Shown one piece after another: positions 1 to 7,228 of a stretch of DNA of 64,000 nucleotides (position 1 is its first letter; the number at the start of each line of letters is the position of its first letter). Below the pieces are notes generated by a model that searched no databases, was not told the DNA's origin, and was given only the letters and a program-made list of their open reading frames with translations. Source of the stretch: Pseudoflavitalea rhizosphaerae (lineage in GTDB: Bacteria > Bacteroidota > Bacteroidia > Chitinophagales > Chitinophagaceae); NCBI RefSeq assembly GCF_003991355.1, contig NZ_RCSU01000007.1, forward strand, positions 248,001 through 312,000, written 5' to 3'. The translations under genes were made by a program, and so were the position numbers.

Positions 1-65
1 TCACTATCAGGAGCGGTACTTGCTACAAATGCCTGAACTGCGGCAATAGCATGGGCTGCAGCTAA
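1..65 (+). CDS. nrdJ: C-terminal tail of B12-dependent ribonucleotide reductase (partial)
   Basis: The window opens inside a gene whose last 20 codons, read from base 3, end in a cysteine-rich tail (GTCYKCLNCGNSMGCS) followed by TAA at 63-65. This tail resembles the C-terminal cysteine-rich, zinc-binding-like end of adenosylcobalamin-dependent (class II) ribonucleotide reductases, where a terminal cysteine pair re-reduces the active site. The catalytic barrel lies outside the window, so the call rests only on the tail and on a strong terminator directly downstream. Another protein ending in a zinc-ribbon-like motif is possible. Confidence 0.6.
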   Translation, partial: TIRSGTCYKCLNCGNSMGCS

Positions 66-91
66 ACTTAATGTAACCTCTGCAAATAATG

Positions 92-118
92 ACCCGTCAG
101 GAAACTGGCGGGTTTTTT
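92..118 (+). terminator. Rho-independent terminator
   Basis: A 9-bp stem (ACCCGTCAG with CTGGCGGGT, one G-U pair) closed by a GAAA tetraloop is followed by a run of six T. It sits 27 bases after the stop of the reductase tail and should end that transcript. Confidence 0.85.
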
Positions 119-145
119 ATTGATAATGAATGAGATAGGTGACTC

Positions 146-272
146 TGAGCCGATTAGCCGAGTTATTCGGCTCAAATTTTAATAATTAATGAGCCGATTA
201 GTGTGAAAACGAGTCAATAACTGGCTCAAAAAATACCTAAATTTGAGCCGAATAACAATTTTATTCGGCTCA
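146..272 (+). promoter_or_regulatory. Operator-like cluster of TGAGCCGAATAA half-sites before fic
   Basis: The AT-rich leader of the Fic gene carries repeated copies of one half-site. A perfect 12-bp inverted repeat (TGAGCCGAATAA, 5-base spacer, TTATTCGGCTCA) spans 244-272 and touches the start codon. A second, imperfect pair lies at 146-156 and 162-174, and a third, degenerate pair at 190-200 and 223-228. Spacing and symmetry fit binding by a dimeric regulator. The Fic protein itself has a winged-helix-like C-terminus, so autoregulation is a reasonable inference; a transcript hairpin hiding the start codon is the alternative. Confidence 0.65.
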
Positions 273-1375
273 TGATCTATAATTGGCAATTGTCGGATTG
301 GCTTGATTTCAAGTTTGATCTCCATCCTGTTGAAGATATCCTACTTCAGTTTGCAAGTGAAACGGGTGATGTAAGTGGGATGCTTCGTGCATTGCCTGAT
401 AATGCAGCCCAGGAAGCAGTCACCCAAACATTGATTTCTGAAGCTATCAAAACATCTGCTATAGAAGGGGAATTCTTCAGCAGACAGGATGTTGTGTCTT
501 CTATTAAAAATCGGTTAGGCCTTAATGTTACACCGGAAAATGTTAAGGATAAGAAAGCGCAGGGAGCGGCAGAGTTGGTAGTAGATGTGCGTAACAGTTA
601 TGCGGAACCACTCACTGAGGATAAATTATTCGAATGGCATAAGGCTCTCCTGAAGCAGAGCAAGCATATAAATACAGGTGCCTGGAGGAAAGATGATGAG
701 CCGATGCAGGTGATCTCAGGAACGATTGGCCGGGAGACCATTCATTTTGAAGCCCCGCCATCGGCCCGTGTTCCTGAGGAAATGAACCGGTTTATCAATT
801 GGTTCAATGATACAGCACCAGGTGGCAAAAAAGAAATCAAAAATGCACCTGTTCGTGCAGCAATAGCTCATTTGTATTTTGAAAGTATTCACCCATTTGA
901 AGATGGCAATGGACGTATTGGCAGAGCAATTGCAGAGAAAGCATTATCTCAAACTATAGGGAGACCAGTGCTGTTGAGTCTTTCTGCTACCATCGAGCGT
1001 AATAAAAAAGACTATTATACTTCAATTTCAACTGCTCAAAAAAGTAATGAGATTACGGATTGGATCATTTATTTCACAAAGGTTGCCTTGAAAGCTCAAT
1101 ATGAAACCAAAAGCATGATCGAACTCATATTGAATAAAACAAAGTTTTTCGACAAATATAAAAATAGCCTTAATGAACGTCAATTAAAGGCCATCAACAA
1201 AATGCTGGAAGCCTTACCCGAAGGTTTTGAAGGTGGTATGACGGCAAAAAAATACATGAGTATCACCAGGGCCTCTAAAGCAACTGCCACCAGGGATTTG
1301 CAGGAGCTTTCCGAAAAAGGAGTATTATTATCTCAGGGCGGCGGAAGAAGCATACACTATAACCTGAATATTTAA
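272..1375 (+). CDS. Fic family AMP-transferase with inhibitory helix and C-terminal wHTH
   Basis: This 367-residue Fic protein would transfer AMP (or another nucleotide part) to a hydroxyl of a target protein. The catalytic loop is intact at residues 207-218 (HPFEDGNGRIGR), with the base His207. Residues 61-66 (TSAIEG) match the (S/T)xxxE(G/N) inhibitory motif placed N-terminal to the Fic core, so it is an autoinhibited class II Fic. Residues 1-90 resemble the DUF4172-type N-domain. The last ~70 residues look like a winged helix (ITRASKATATRDLQELSEKG as recognition region), suggesting DNA binding. The ATG at 272 overlaps the right arm of the upstream palindrome. A SUKH gene follows after 17 bases. 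Base composition is more AT-rich than the core genes, in keeping with a mobile accessory gene. Confidence 0.93.
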   Translation: MIYNWQLSDWLDFKFDLHPVEDILLQFASETGDVSGMLRALPDNAAQEAVTQTLISEAIKTSAIEGEFFSRQDVVSSIKNRLGLNVTPENVKDKKAQGAAELVVDVRNSYAEPLTEDKLFEWHKALLKQSKHINTGAWRKDDEPMQVISGTIGRETIHFEAPPSARVPEEMNRFINWFNDTAPGGKKEIKNAPVRAAIAHLYFESIHPFEDGNGRIGRAIAEKALSQTIGRPVLLSLSATIERNKKDYYTSISTAQKSNEITDWIIYFTKVALKAQYETKSMIELILNKTKFFDKYKNSLNERQLKAINKMLEALPEGFEGGMTAKKYMSITRASKATATRDLQELSEKGVLLSQGGGRSIHYNLNI

Positions 1376-1392
1376 CCGAAAACTGATCGGCT

Positions 1393-2124
1393 ATGTCTCC
1401 ACTACAGGCATTGAAGGAATTGCTACAGGATCAATTCACATCAGAGGATGGGGAGGCGTTCAAAGCTACACCGCACAAAGGGCTCAGCGCAACTGAGATC
1501 GATGCACTGGCTCAACACCTGCCGGGATTAAGACTGCCGGATGAGATCACAGAGCTGCTCAGGTTTGCTTCAGGATTCGATTGCGAATTCTTTGAAAGGA
1601 TCAGCTTTATCAACGTGGATGGATTTGGCCTGGAACATTTCTTTCCGAATATTGTAGAACTGGCTGGAGATGGACTAGGTAATTTCTGGCTCCTTGATAT
1701 CGACTACCAGGGCAATTGGGGACCTGTCTATTATACCTGCCATGATCCGGCAGTGATCATGAAGCAGGCAGAGAACCTCACTGATTTTATTCAGCAGGTG
1801 CATGGGTATCTCCGGTCGAATAATGAATCGGTTTTCAGAAAATTATATGAACACAAACCATATGAGATCTGGAAACAACCGGATGGAGGATTCATTACAA
1901 TAGAAAAAGCGAAAACATCGGGAGATAAAATTTTGAAGGAATTCGCCGGGCAGCTGCCTCCGGACTTTATGATCGCTGATTTACGGAATAAGCCTGCGGG
2001 CGCAGGTTTCGCCTGGGGAAAATATTATTCCATCATGGATAAAGAGATCCGTTGCAAGGATCATCCCCTCTGGGGCATCCAACCAAAACGCAAGGGATTC
2101 TGGAGCCGTTTGCTTGGAAGATAA
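1393..2124 (+). CDS. SMI1/KNR4 (SUKH) family protein
   Basis: A 243-residue soluble protein. Residues ~35-140 carry the SUKH pattern: LPGLRLPDEITELLRFASG, then a GDGLGNFWLLDI strand typical of SMI1/KNR4 domains, then WGPVYYTCHDP. SUKH proteins often act as immunity or antitoxin partners of polymorphic toxins, although many have no known role. It starts 17 bases after fic on the same strand, so the two are probably co-transcribed. The tandem raises the possibility that it is a partner of Fic, but that is only an inference from position. The C-terminal ~80 residues are not recognised. Confidence 0.8.
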   Translation: MSPLQALKELLQDQFTSEDGEAFKATPHKGLSATEIDALAQHLPGLRLPDEITELLRFASGFDCEFFERISFINVDGFGLEHFFPNIVELAGDGLGNFWLLDIDYQGNWGPVYYTCHDPAVIMKQAENLTDFIQQVHGYLRSNNESVFRKLYEHKPYEIWKQPDGGFITIEKAKTSGDKILKEFAGQLPPDFMIADLRNKPAGAGFAWGKYYSIMDKEIRCKDHPLWGIQPKRKGFWSRLLGR

Positions 2125-2131
2125 AATGCAC

Positions 2132-2158
2132 AAAAAAGCCCGGAAAACCGGGCCTTTT
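2132..2158. terminator. Bidirectional terminator between convergent genes
   Basis: The stem GCCCGG/CCGGGC with an AAAA loop is flanked by A6 on the left and TTTT on the right, so it can terminate on both strands. It lies between the SUKH gene (+) and the SGNH-like gene (-). Confidence 0.85.
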
Positions 2159-2175
2159 CATTTGTATGCTAAACT

Positions 2176-3115
2176 TTACTTTGCCGACTGTTTTGCTATG
2201 TATTCGCTAATGAATTTCTGCGTTGCCAGTTCTGCTCCTTTCTTGTTCAGGTGTCCCTTCGTTCCAAAATATTTGAAATCGTAGTTGAGATAATCTCCCA
2301 GGTAATAGTATTCCATTCCTTCTTGCTGGCAATACGCATTGAAATCGGCGAGATGCTGTTTGGCTTCAGTTGAAGTATCTGCGCGGCCCAACGGTAAAGT
2401 AAATAACACGGGAGTGATATTGTTGTCTTTACAAACCTGAATGATCTTTTTGAAATATTTGTAACCCGCTCCTGCCTCTTTCAACTGGAAGTCCAGGCTC
2501 ACGGTCATGGTATCCGTATTGTCGTAGTGATTGCCATAATCGTAACGCGAGCCGCAGGTGGTATCGAAATCCGGCTTCATGTAATGTCCCCAGGTATCAG
2601 CAAAGATATGCGGGCCCCAGTAGTAATTGTATTCAGCGTATTTCCACATGGGCACGTAGCGGTCGAAGTACCATTTAATACCATAAGGTTTGTAGAAATT
2701 GAAGACTTCAGGATAATTCATGTAAGGCATCATGCGGCCATCGGCGATATCTGCGAGCACTTCGGTATTGATGGCGCTGGGATTATCGATACAGAAAAAT
2801 AGTGTTGGCGTTTTGTTCTTGTTCCTGTTGAAAAAGAGGTCTGCCAGCACACTCTGAGTGCCAATCAGGCTGCCGTCCAGGGAAATATTGATCCCTTTCT
2901 TTTGGAGCATGCTGTCTGCTACGGCTACATCAAAGCCAACGTATGCGTGGGAGGCACCCAGCACCACGTAATCGTACTGCTGTAGCTTCTTCTGCATGAT
3001 CCATTGGGTTTTGTACAGCATGGTGCTCTGGTATCTTTTTTTCCATCCAGAAGTGCAGCACAGTGGCGATCACTGCCAGTATAATCAATCCTGTGATAAC
3101 ATATTTAGGTCTCAT
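2176..3115 (-). CDS. Membrane-anchored SGNH/DltD-like protein, split by a frameshift
   Basis: Two overlapping frames together make one protein of about 313 residues. The first (start ATG at 3115) gives an N-terminal signal anchor, MRPKYVITGLIILAVIATVL, then HFWMEKK; the second continues as RYQSTMLYKTQWIMQKK and runs to 2176. The frames join at a run of seven A (T on the + strand, 3036-3042); six A would restore one frame. The body has an SGNH-like opening (VVLGASHAYVG, candidate nucleophile Ser) and a late GHLNKKG block with a candidate catalytic His, as in DltD/AlgX-type partners of MBOAT proteins. It begins 6 bases after the MBOAT gene, last in a four-gene unit, and would act at the outer face of the inner membrane. 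Transcriptional slippage, a real mutation or a sequencing error could explain the break. Confidence 0.7.
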
Positions 3116-3121
3116 GATCGC

Positions 3122-4564
3122 TTAGAATTGAAAGTAAATAAAGCTTTGTGCGTTCTTGAAAGAACCAAAGAAAATAAACAACAGGAACATATATCCGAAT
3201 ACCGCGTAGCGGAGTTTGATATTGCCCTCATATTTTTCTTTCCATTTTTCGTTTCTCCAGAATTTCTCCAGGACCAGGAAATTGATCAGTACAAACACGC
3301 CTACCAGCATTGAGTAACGGATAGCAGCGGTGAATGTAGGGAACTGAGAGATGAAATCTTCCCAGTTGAAGATCCCTTTGATTACCCGGAATGCGGTGGC
3401 GAAGGAATCGGCCCTGAAGAAGATCCATACAAATTGCAGGAAGAGGAAAACCAGCAATTGACTGAGGCCGTTGTTGAGCCAGAGCGGCATCTTGCTGAAT
3501 GTTTTCTTTCTCCATTTCTTTGTCCAGAACTCATAGCTCATGGCAATGCCGTGCAGCAGTCCCCAGATGATAAATGGCCAGCCGGCTCCGTGCCAGAGTC
3601 CGCTCATGAAAAAGGTGAAACAGAGCCCGAATACCACGGCCCATTTTCCCCAGTCGCGGCGATTGATCACGATCGGCGTATACAGGTAATCGTTAAACCA
3701 GGTAGATAGCGAGATATGCCATCTGCGCCAGTAGTCGGTAATACTCTTTGCCTGGAATGGGAAGTTGAAGTTTTTCATCAGCGTGAAACCCATTACCCTG
3801 GCCGATCCCAACGCAATGTCCGAGTAACCGGAAAAGTCGCAGTAGATCTGGTAAGCAAAGAAGAAGGTACCGATGAATACCCAAACGGTATTGTATCCGT
3901 AAGCGCCACCGTACATGGCATCCACCACAATGGAAAGCCTGTCTGCGATCACCACTTTTTTGAAAAGCCCCCATATCATGAGACGCAGGCCGCTCATCAC
4001 CCTGTCATAATCCCAGTACATTTTCTGGTGCATCTGGTGGAGAATATTCTGCGGGCGCTCGATAGGGCCGGCCACCAGCTGCGGGTAGAACATCACATAC
4101 AATGAATAGATCCCGAAATGTGTTTCCGCCTTCTGATTACCCCTGTATACTTCGATGGTATAGCTCATCGCCTGGAAAGTATGGAAGCTCAGACCGATGG
4201 GCAGGATGATAGTCAGGTACGGTATCTGGTTCTCGTATCCGAAAAGATTGCAGAGGCCGGTGATGTTATCATTGATGAAGTTATAATATTTGAACACTGC
4301 CAGTACGCCGATATTTGCGATCAGGCTGAGCACAAGGAACCGTTTCCGTTGGGCCTGTGTTTTGGCGGACTCGATCCAGATACCTGCGTAATAGTCGATC
4401 ACGATGGTAAAGCCGAGGATCAGGATGTACTCCGGTTTGAAGAACATATAGAATCCGCAACTCGCAATCAGCAGTAAGAGCCAGCGCCACTTATGGGCCA
4501 GGCTGAAATACAGGGTAGTGACAAAAACAAAAAATATCAGGAACTCAATCGAATTGAATAACAT
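3122..4564 (-). CDS. MBOAT family O-acyltransferase
   Basis: A 480-residue polytopic membrane protein of the DltB/AlgI branch of MBOAT transferases. Visible hallmarks are YPQLVAGPIERP (~160-171), DFSGYSDIA (~243-251), YWRRWHISLS (~279-288) and the catalytic-region SGLWHGAGWPF with His325, followed by a second conserved histidine at 338 (LLHG). These enzymes take an acyl group from a cytoplasmic carrier protein and move it across the membrane for O-acylation of an exported polysaccharide or wall polymer. It lies between an acyl carrier protein gene upstream (27-base gap) and the SGNH-like gene downstream. The acyl group is not shown by the MBOAT sequence; it is inferred from the FkbH enzyme in the same unit. 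Confidence 0.93.
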   Translation of the reverse strand: MLFNSIEFLIFFVFVTTLYFSLAHKWRWLLLLIASCGFYMFFKPEYILILGFTIVIDYYAGIWIESAKTQAQRKRFLVLSLIANIGVLAVFKYYNFINDNITGLCNLFGYENQIPYLTIILPIGLSFHTFQAMSYTIEVYRGNQKAETHFGIYSLYVMFYPQLVAGPIERPQNILHQMHQKMYWDYDRVMSGLRLMIWGLFKKVVIADRLSIVVDAMYGGAYGYNTVWVFIGTFFFAYQIYCDFSGYSDIALGSARVMGFTLMKNFNFPFQAKSITDYWRRWHISLSTWFNDYLYTPIVINRRDWGKWAVVFGLCFTFFMSGLWHGAGWPFIIWGLLHGIAMSYEFWTKKWRKKTFSKMPLWLNNGLSQLLVFLFLQFVWIFFRADSFATAFRVIKGIFNWEDFISQFPTFTAAIRYSMLVGVFVLINFLVLEKFWRNEKWKEKYEGNIKLRYAVFGYMFLLFIFFGSFKNAQSFIYFQF

Positions 4565-4591
4565 TCATCCGGTTTAAAGGGTTTACAGATA

Positions 4592-4837
4592 CTAAGCAGC
4601 CAGTTTGGTCTTTACGGCATTGGTCATATCGCCCACATTTTTCCAGCTCTGGATCTCGGAGGCTGTGAATTTTATTTTGAAATGTTTTTCAATGGCTACT
4701 ACCAGTTGGATATGATACAGGCTGTCCCACTCTTCGATATCGGCGGCGGTGGTTGTTTCCGTGAGCCTGATATCCTCATTGTCCAGTACGTCTACAAAGA
4801 TCTCGTTCAACTTTTCCAGAATCTGTTGCTGTTCCAT
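4592..4837 (-). CDS. Acyl carrier protein, stand-alone
   Basis: An 81-residue carrier protein. The phosphopantetheine attachment serine is Ser39 in EEWDSLYHIQ, a diverged form of the DSL motif. It is acidic and helical like other ACPs, but its tryptophan-rich EEWDSL form is typical of dedicated carriers in polysaccharide or FkbH pathways, not of fatty-acid AcpP. It lies 6 bases after the FkbH-like gene and before the MBOAT gene, so it probably receives the acyl unit made by FkbH and presents it to the MBOAT protein, as DltC does for D-alanine. Confidence 0.93.
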   Translation of the reverse strand: MEQQQILEKLNEIFVDVLDNEDIRLTETTTAADIEEWDSLYHIQLVVAIEKHFKIKFTASEIQSWKNVGDMTNAVKTKLAA

Positions 4838-4843
4838 ATTGTA

Positions 4844-6583
4844 TTATTTTCTTTTGATGTATACTTTTTTATCGTTGGGGTATTGATCAGCGATCAGTGA
4901 ATAGAGGTTATCTCCGCTATTGGCGAAGCCAAGTTTGGTATAATGTTCTCTCACCAGTTCGTTCTTTTTGGTAGGGATATATTCCCCGGTAATTTCAGAG
5001 AAGCCTGCTTCTTTGGCTAGAGCCAGGATATTCTGCAGCGTGAATACTTCCATCCCTCTTTTCAGTACGCGGCAACTCATGATCCAGCTGTCAACAAAGA
5101 GTGTATTGTTTTCCTTTTTTTCCAGGATCACAAAAGCGATCAGGCCATAATCGCCATAAATATCTTTCAGGGAAAAGCTGAGCGTGAGGTGATCCGGCGA
5201 TTGTGCGATGCGCCTGATGTCTTCTTCAGTATATCTTACAGTACGCAGATTGAACTGGTTACTACGCTGTGATAACTGCGCGATACGTGGAATACTAAAA
5301 TTATCGAAAGGCTTCACTTCGCATTCCATGCCCAGGCTGGCGAGGAATTCATCTTCATTGGCGAAGCTTTTTTGCAGGGTGTTGCGATTGGCTTCTTCCT
5401 GGTATTGTTTGGTGCGTTGTTCATCCTCTTCCGTGAAACTCGCAGTTTCGAAGAGGTTGAGCGTACGCAGGTAGGGCATGTATTCTGCGGGGTCTTCGGG
5501 TAGATCGGGAACAGTGATATCGGGGATATTCTGTTTTACCATTTCCCTTTCGAAAGGATTATCGTCCAGGAACACCATTGAATCGAAACCGATATTGAGG
5601 ATGCCCTGGATATGCCGGATATTGTCCACTTTTGTTTCCCAGTTGGCAACAAAAACGGCGATGTCTTCCAGGCGGAGTTTCATATCCGGGTGACTGATGA
5701 AGGGCTCCCTGGCGATGCTTTCTGTATTCTTGCTGCAAACGGCAACGATGATGCCGCGCTTTTTGAGCTCTTTTGCCCAGAGTTGAAGATCCGTGAAAGC
5801 CTTGCCCAGACCGAGATCCCCGATCTGAATGCCTTCCATGCCATCATCTCCGATGATGCCGCCCCAGGTAGTATTATCGAGGTCCAGGATCAGGCATTTC
5901 TTGAAGCTGCCTGCAATGGCCTGGATCACTTTGTGCAATTGCTCAGCCAGGTCAGGAAGCATATCGATGCTGAAAACCATGTCTGCGCTGATATACATTT
6001 TGGCATCGGTGAGCTGGGAATATCCTTTCTGCGTAACAAGAGCGGCCAGGTCTACAAGGAACAGGTTTTTGGATTCCTGTGCAAGGTCCATCAGCCCGAT
6101 ATTGGTCTTGCGCAACTGGTATAAGAAAGATGAATTTGTTTTTGTACTGAAGTTTCCAAAAACGCCATCGTTAAGTTCAGGAAAGGTATTGAAGATCACC
6201 CGGGTCTTCAGCTGACTGTTGATCTGCTGGTAGATATTTTTCGCATAAGCAGCCTGGTTAGTACCGAACTGTGCTTTTTCTTCGCCCGGGAGGGAATAGA
6301 ATTTCTTCAGCAGTTTTTCGGAGCTGCGAAGTATGATCACATAATCGGGCTTGCTCTCATATAGTTCAGAGCCTGGGTCGAAGACCTGCAGGTCTATCTG
6401 GTTATAGTCTGCTTCAAAAATATCGTAATGGATGCCTTCTGCAATGCCGTAACCTTTGAGGGCCTGGTGAATGAATTGTGAGGCAGAATCGGCTACGATC
6501 GCAACCCGAATGGTCTTCAATCCATCAAGGGGCTTCTTCAATAATTTCTTCAGTGCAATAAAACTCCGGTTATCAGGTGCCAT
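4844..6583 (-). CDS. FkbH-like HAD-IIIC enzyme (predicted glyceryl-ACP synthase)
   Basis: A 579-residue three-part protein. Residues ~20-225 form an SGNH-like N-domain. Residues ~228-370 are a HAD-IIIC domain with the nucleophile motif DLDNT (234-238), motif II serine in CSKN (283-286) and the acidic pair in FLDDNPFERE (339-347). Residues ~400-570 resemble a GNAT-like C-domain (FSLKDIYGDYGLIAFV). FkbH-type enzymes dephosphorylate 1,3-bisphosphoglycerate and load the glyceryl group on the carrier's phosphopantetheine thiol. It is the first gene of the minus-strand unit with ACP, MBOAT and SGNH-like genes. The substrate is inferred from the family; lactyl or another hydroxyacyl group is possible. 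No adenylation enzyme is present, so FkbH would be the loading enzyme. Confidence 0.88.
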   Translation of the reverse strand: MAPDNRSFIALKKLLKKPLDGLKTIRVAIVADSASQFIHQALKGYGIAEGIHYDIFEADYNQIDLQVFDPGSELYESKPDYVIILRSSEKLLKKFYSLPGEEKAQFGTNQAAYAKNIYQQINSQLKTRVIFNTFPELNDGVFGNFSTKTNSSFLYQLRKTNIGLMDLAQESKNLFLVDLAALVTQKGYSQLTDAKMYISADMVFSIDMLPDLAEQLHKVIQAIAGSFKKCLILDLDNTTWGGIIGDDGMEGIQIGDLGLGKAFTDLQLWAKELKKRGIIVAVCSKNTESIAREPFISHPDMKLRLEDIAVFVANWETKVDNIRHIQGILNIGFDSMVFLDDNPFEREMVKQNIPDITVPDLPEDPAEYMPYLRTLNLFETASFTEEDEQRTKQYQEEANRNTLQKSFANEDEFLASLGMECEVKPFDNFSIPRIAQLSQRSNQFNLRTVRYTEEDIRRIAQSPDHLTLSFSLKDIYGDYGLIAFVILEKKENNTLFVDSWIMSCRVLKRGMEVFTLQNILALAKEAGFSEITGEYIPTKKNELVREHYTKLGFANSGDNLYSLIADQYPNDKKVYIKRK

Positions 6584-6968
6584 ATGCTATGATTCAAATG
6601 TCGGATCACGATTATTTGTAATATCAACAACAGGAAGACCTATAGGAATTTTCTATGCTATAACTCAGGAGTATGCTGAAATATTGCAAGATTAAAGAGG
6701 TGTTGCCTGTATTAGCATTTCATGGTATAGGAGATTAATGAAAAGGCTATTCTATAGGCTATCAGCAGGCTGCGAAGATAATATATAAGAACACAAGGAA
6801 CAAATGGAGGCTTTAAAAAGCAGGGTGATTGGGGTGTTTTGCCCGTATCCGGCCAGTGTTTTGCCTCAAAATGAAATTTTGGCACATTTTCTGGGTATAG
6901 CAGTTGCATTATCTGGACAGTGCGTTTAGGTTTAACCTTTACCCTTAATAAACCCAAACCGGACGGTT
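6584..6968. other. Divergent intergenic region without a convincing gene
   Basis: This 385-base AT-rich gap separates the FkbH unit (minus) from a small lipoprotein (plus) and should hold both promoters. Just before the lipoprotein a near-perfect 10-bp inverted repeat (GTTTAGGTTT at 6924-6933, AAACCCAAAC at 6950-6959) could be an operator or leader hairpin. An 81-codon minus frame at 6712-6957 has no family features and unfavourable composition and was not called. Confidence 0.5.
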
Positions 6969-7091
6969 ATGAAAAAACTCCAATTACTGGCGCTAATTGC
7001 GCTGGTGCTATTCGCTTCCTCCTGCAATCGCTACATTACTACTTATGAAGCCGCAAATGGAAAGGCTAAATGCGGGAGGTATATTAAATAG
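6969..7091 (+). CDS. Tiny predicted lipoprotein (40 aa)
   Basis: A short frame encodes 40 residues: a basic start (MKKLQ), a hydrophobic stretch (LLALIALVLFA) and a lipobox-like SSC with Cys19, leaving a mature peptide of about 22 residues (NRYITTYEAANGKAKCGRYI plus K). The organisation is that of a secreted lipoprotein, and the gene is followed by a strong terminator, so it is probably real despite its size. I do not recognise the family. The mature part has a single further cysteine and a net positive charge. Confidence 0.6.
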   Translation: MKKLQLLALIALVLFASSCNRYITTYEAANGKAKCGRYIK

Positions 7092-7173
7092 CTTCTCCCA
7101 AACTGCAAAATCTTACAGACATTAATCATTGAACCTTACTGGTATTTGTCAAATGTGGTTGACAGGTATCAAT

Positions 7174-7210
7174 AAAAACGCGCGGCCTGAAATATGGCCA
7201 CGCGTTTTTT
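7174..7210. terminator. Bidirectional terminator
   Basis: The stem AAAAACGCG-GGCC pairs with GGCC-CGCGTTTTT (one internal mismatch, loop TGAAATAT). A-tract on one side and T-tract on the other allow use by both the small lipoprotein gene (+) and the large lipoprotein gene (-). Confidence 0.85.
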
Positions 7211-7228
7211 ATTGGTTCAGGTGATCTC

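Noticed and set aside
1-50. Other two + frames at the window start (one ends HYQERYLLQMPELRQ)
   Set aside because: The cysteine-rich frame ending at 65 matches a known protein tail and sits correctly before the terminator; the others do not.
6712-6957. An 81-codon minus frame in the gap before the FkbH gene
   Set aside because: No domain, no signal peptide and biased composition; it ends in the expected promoter area.
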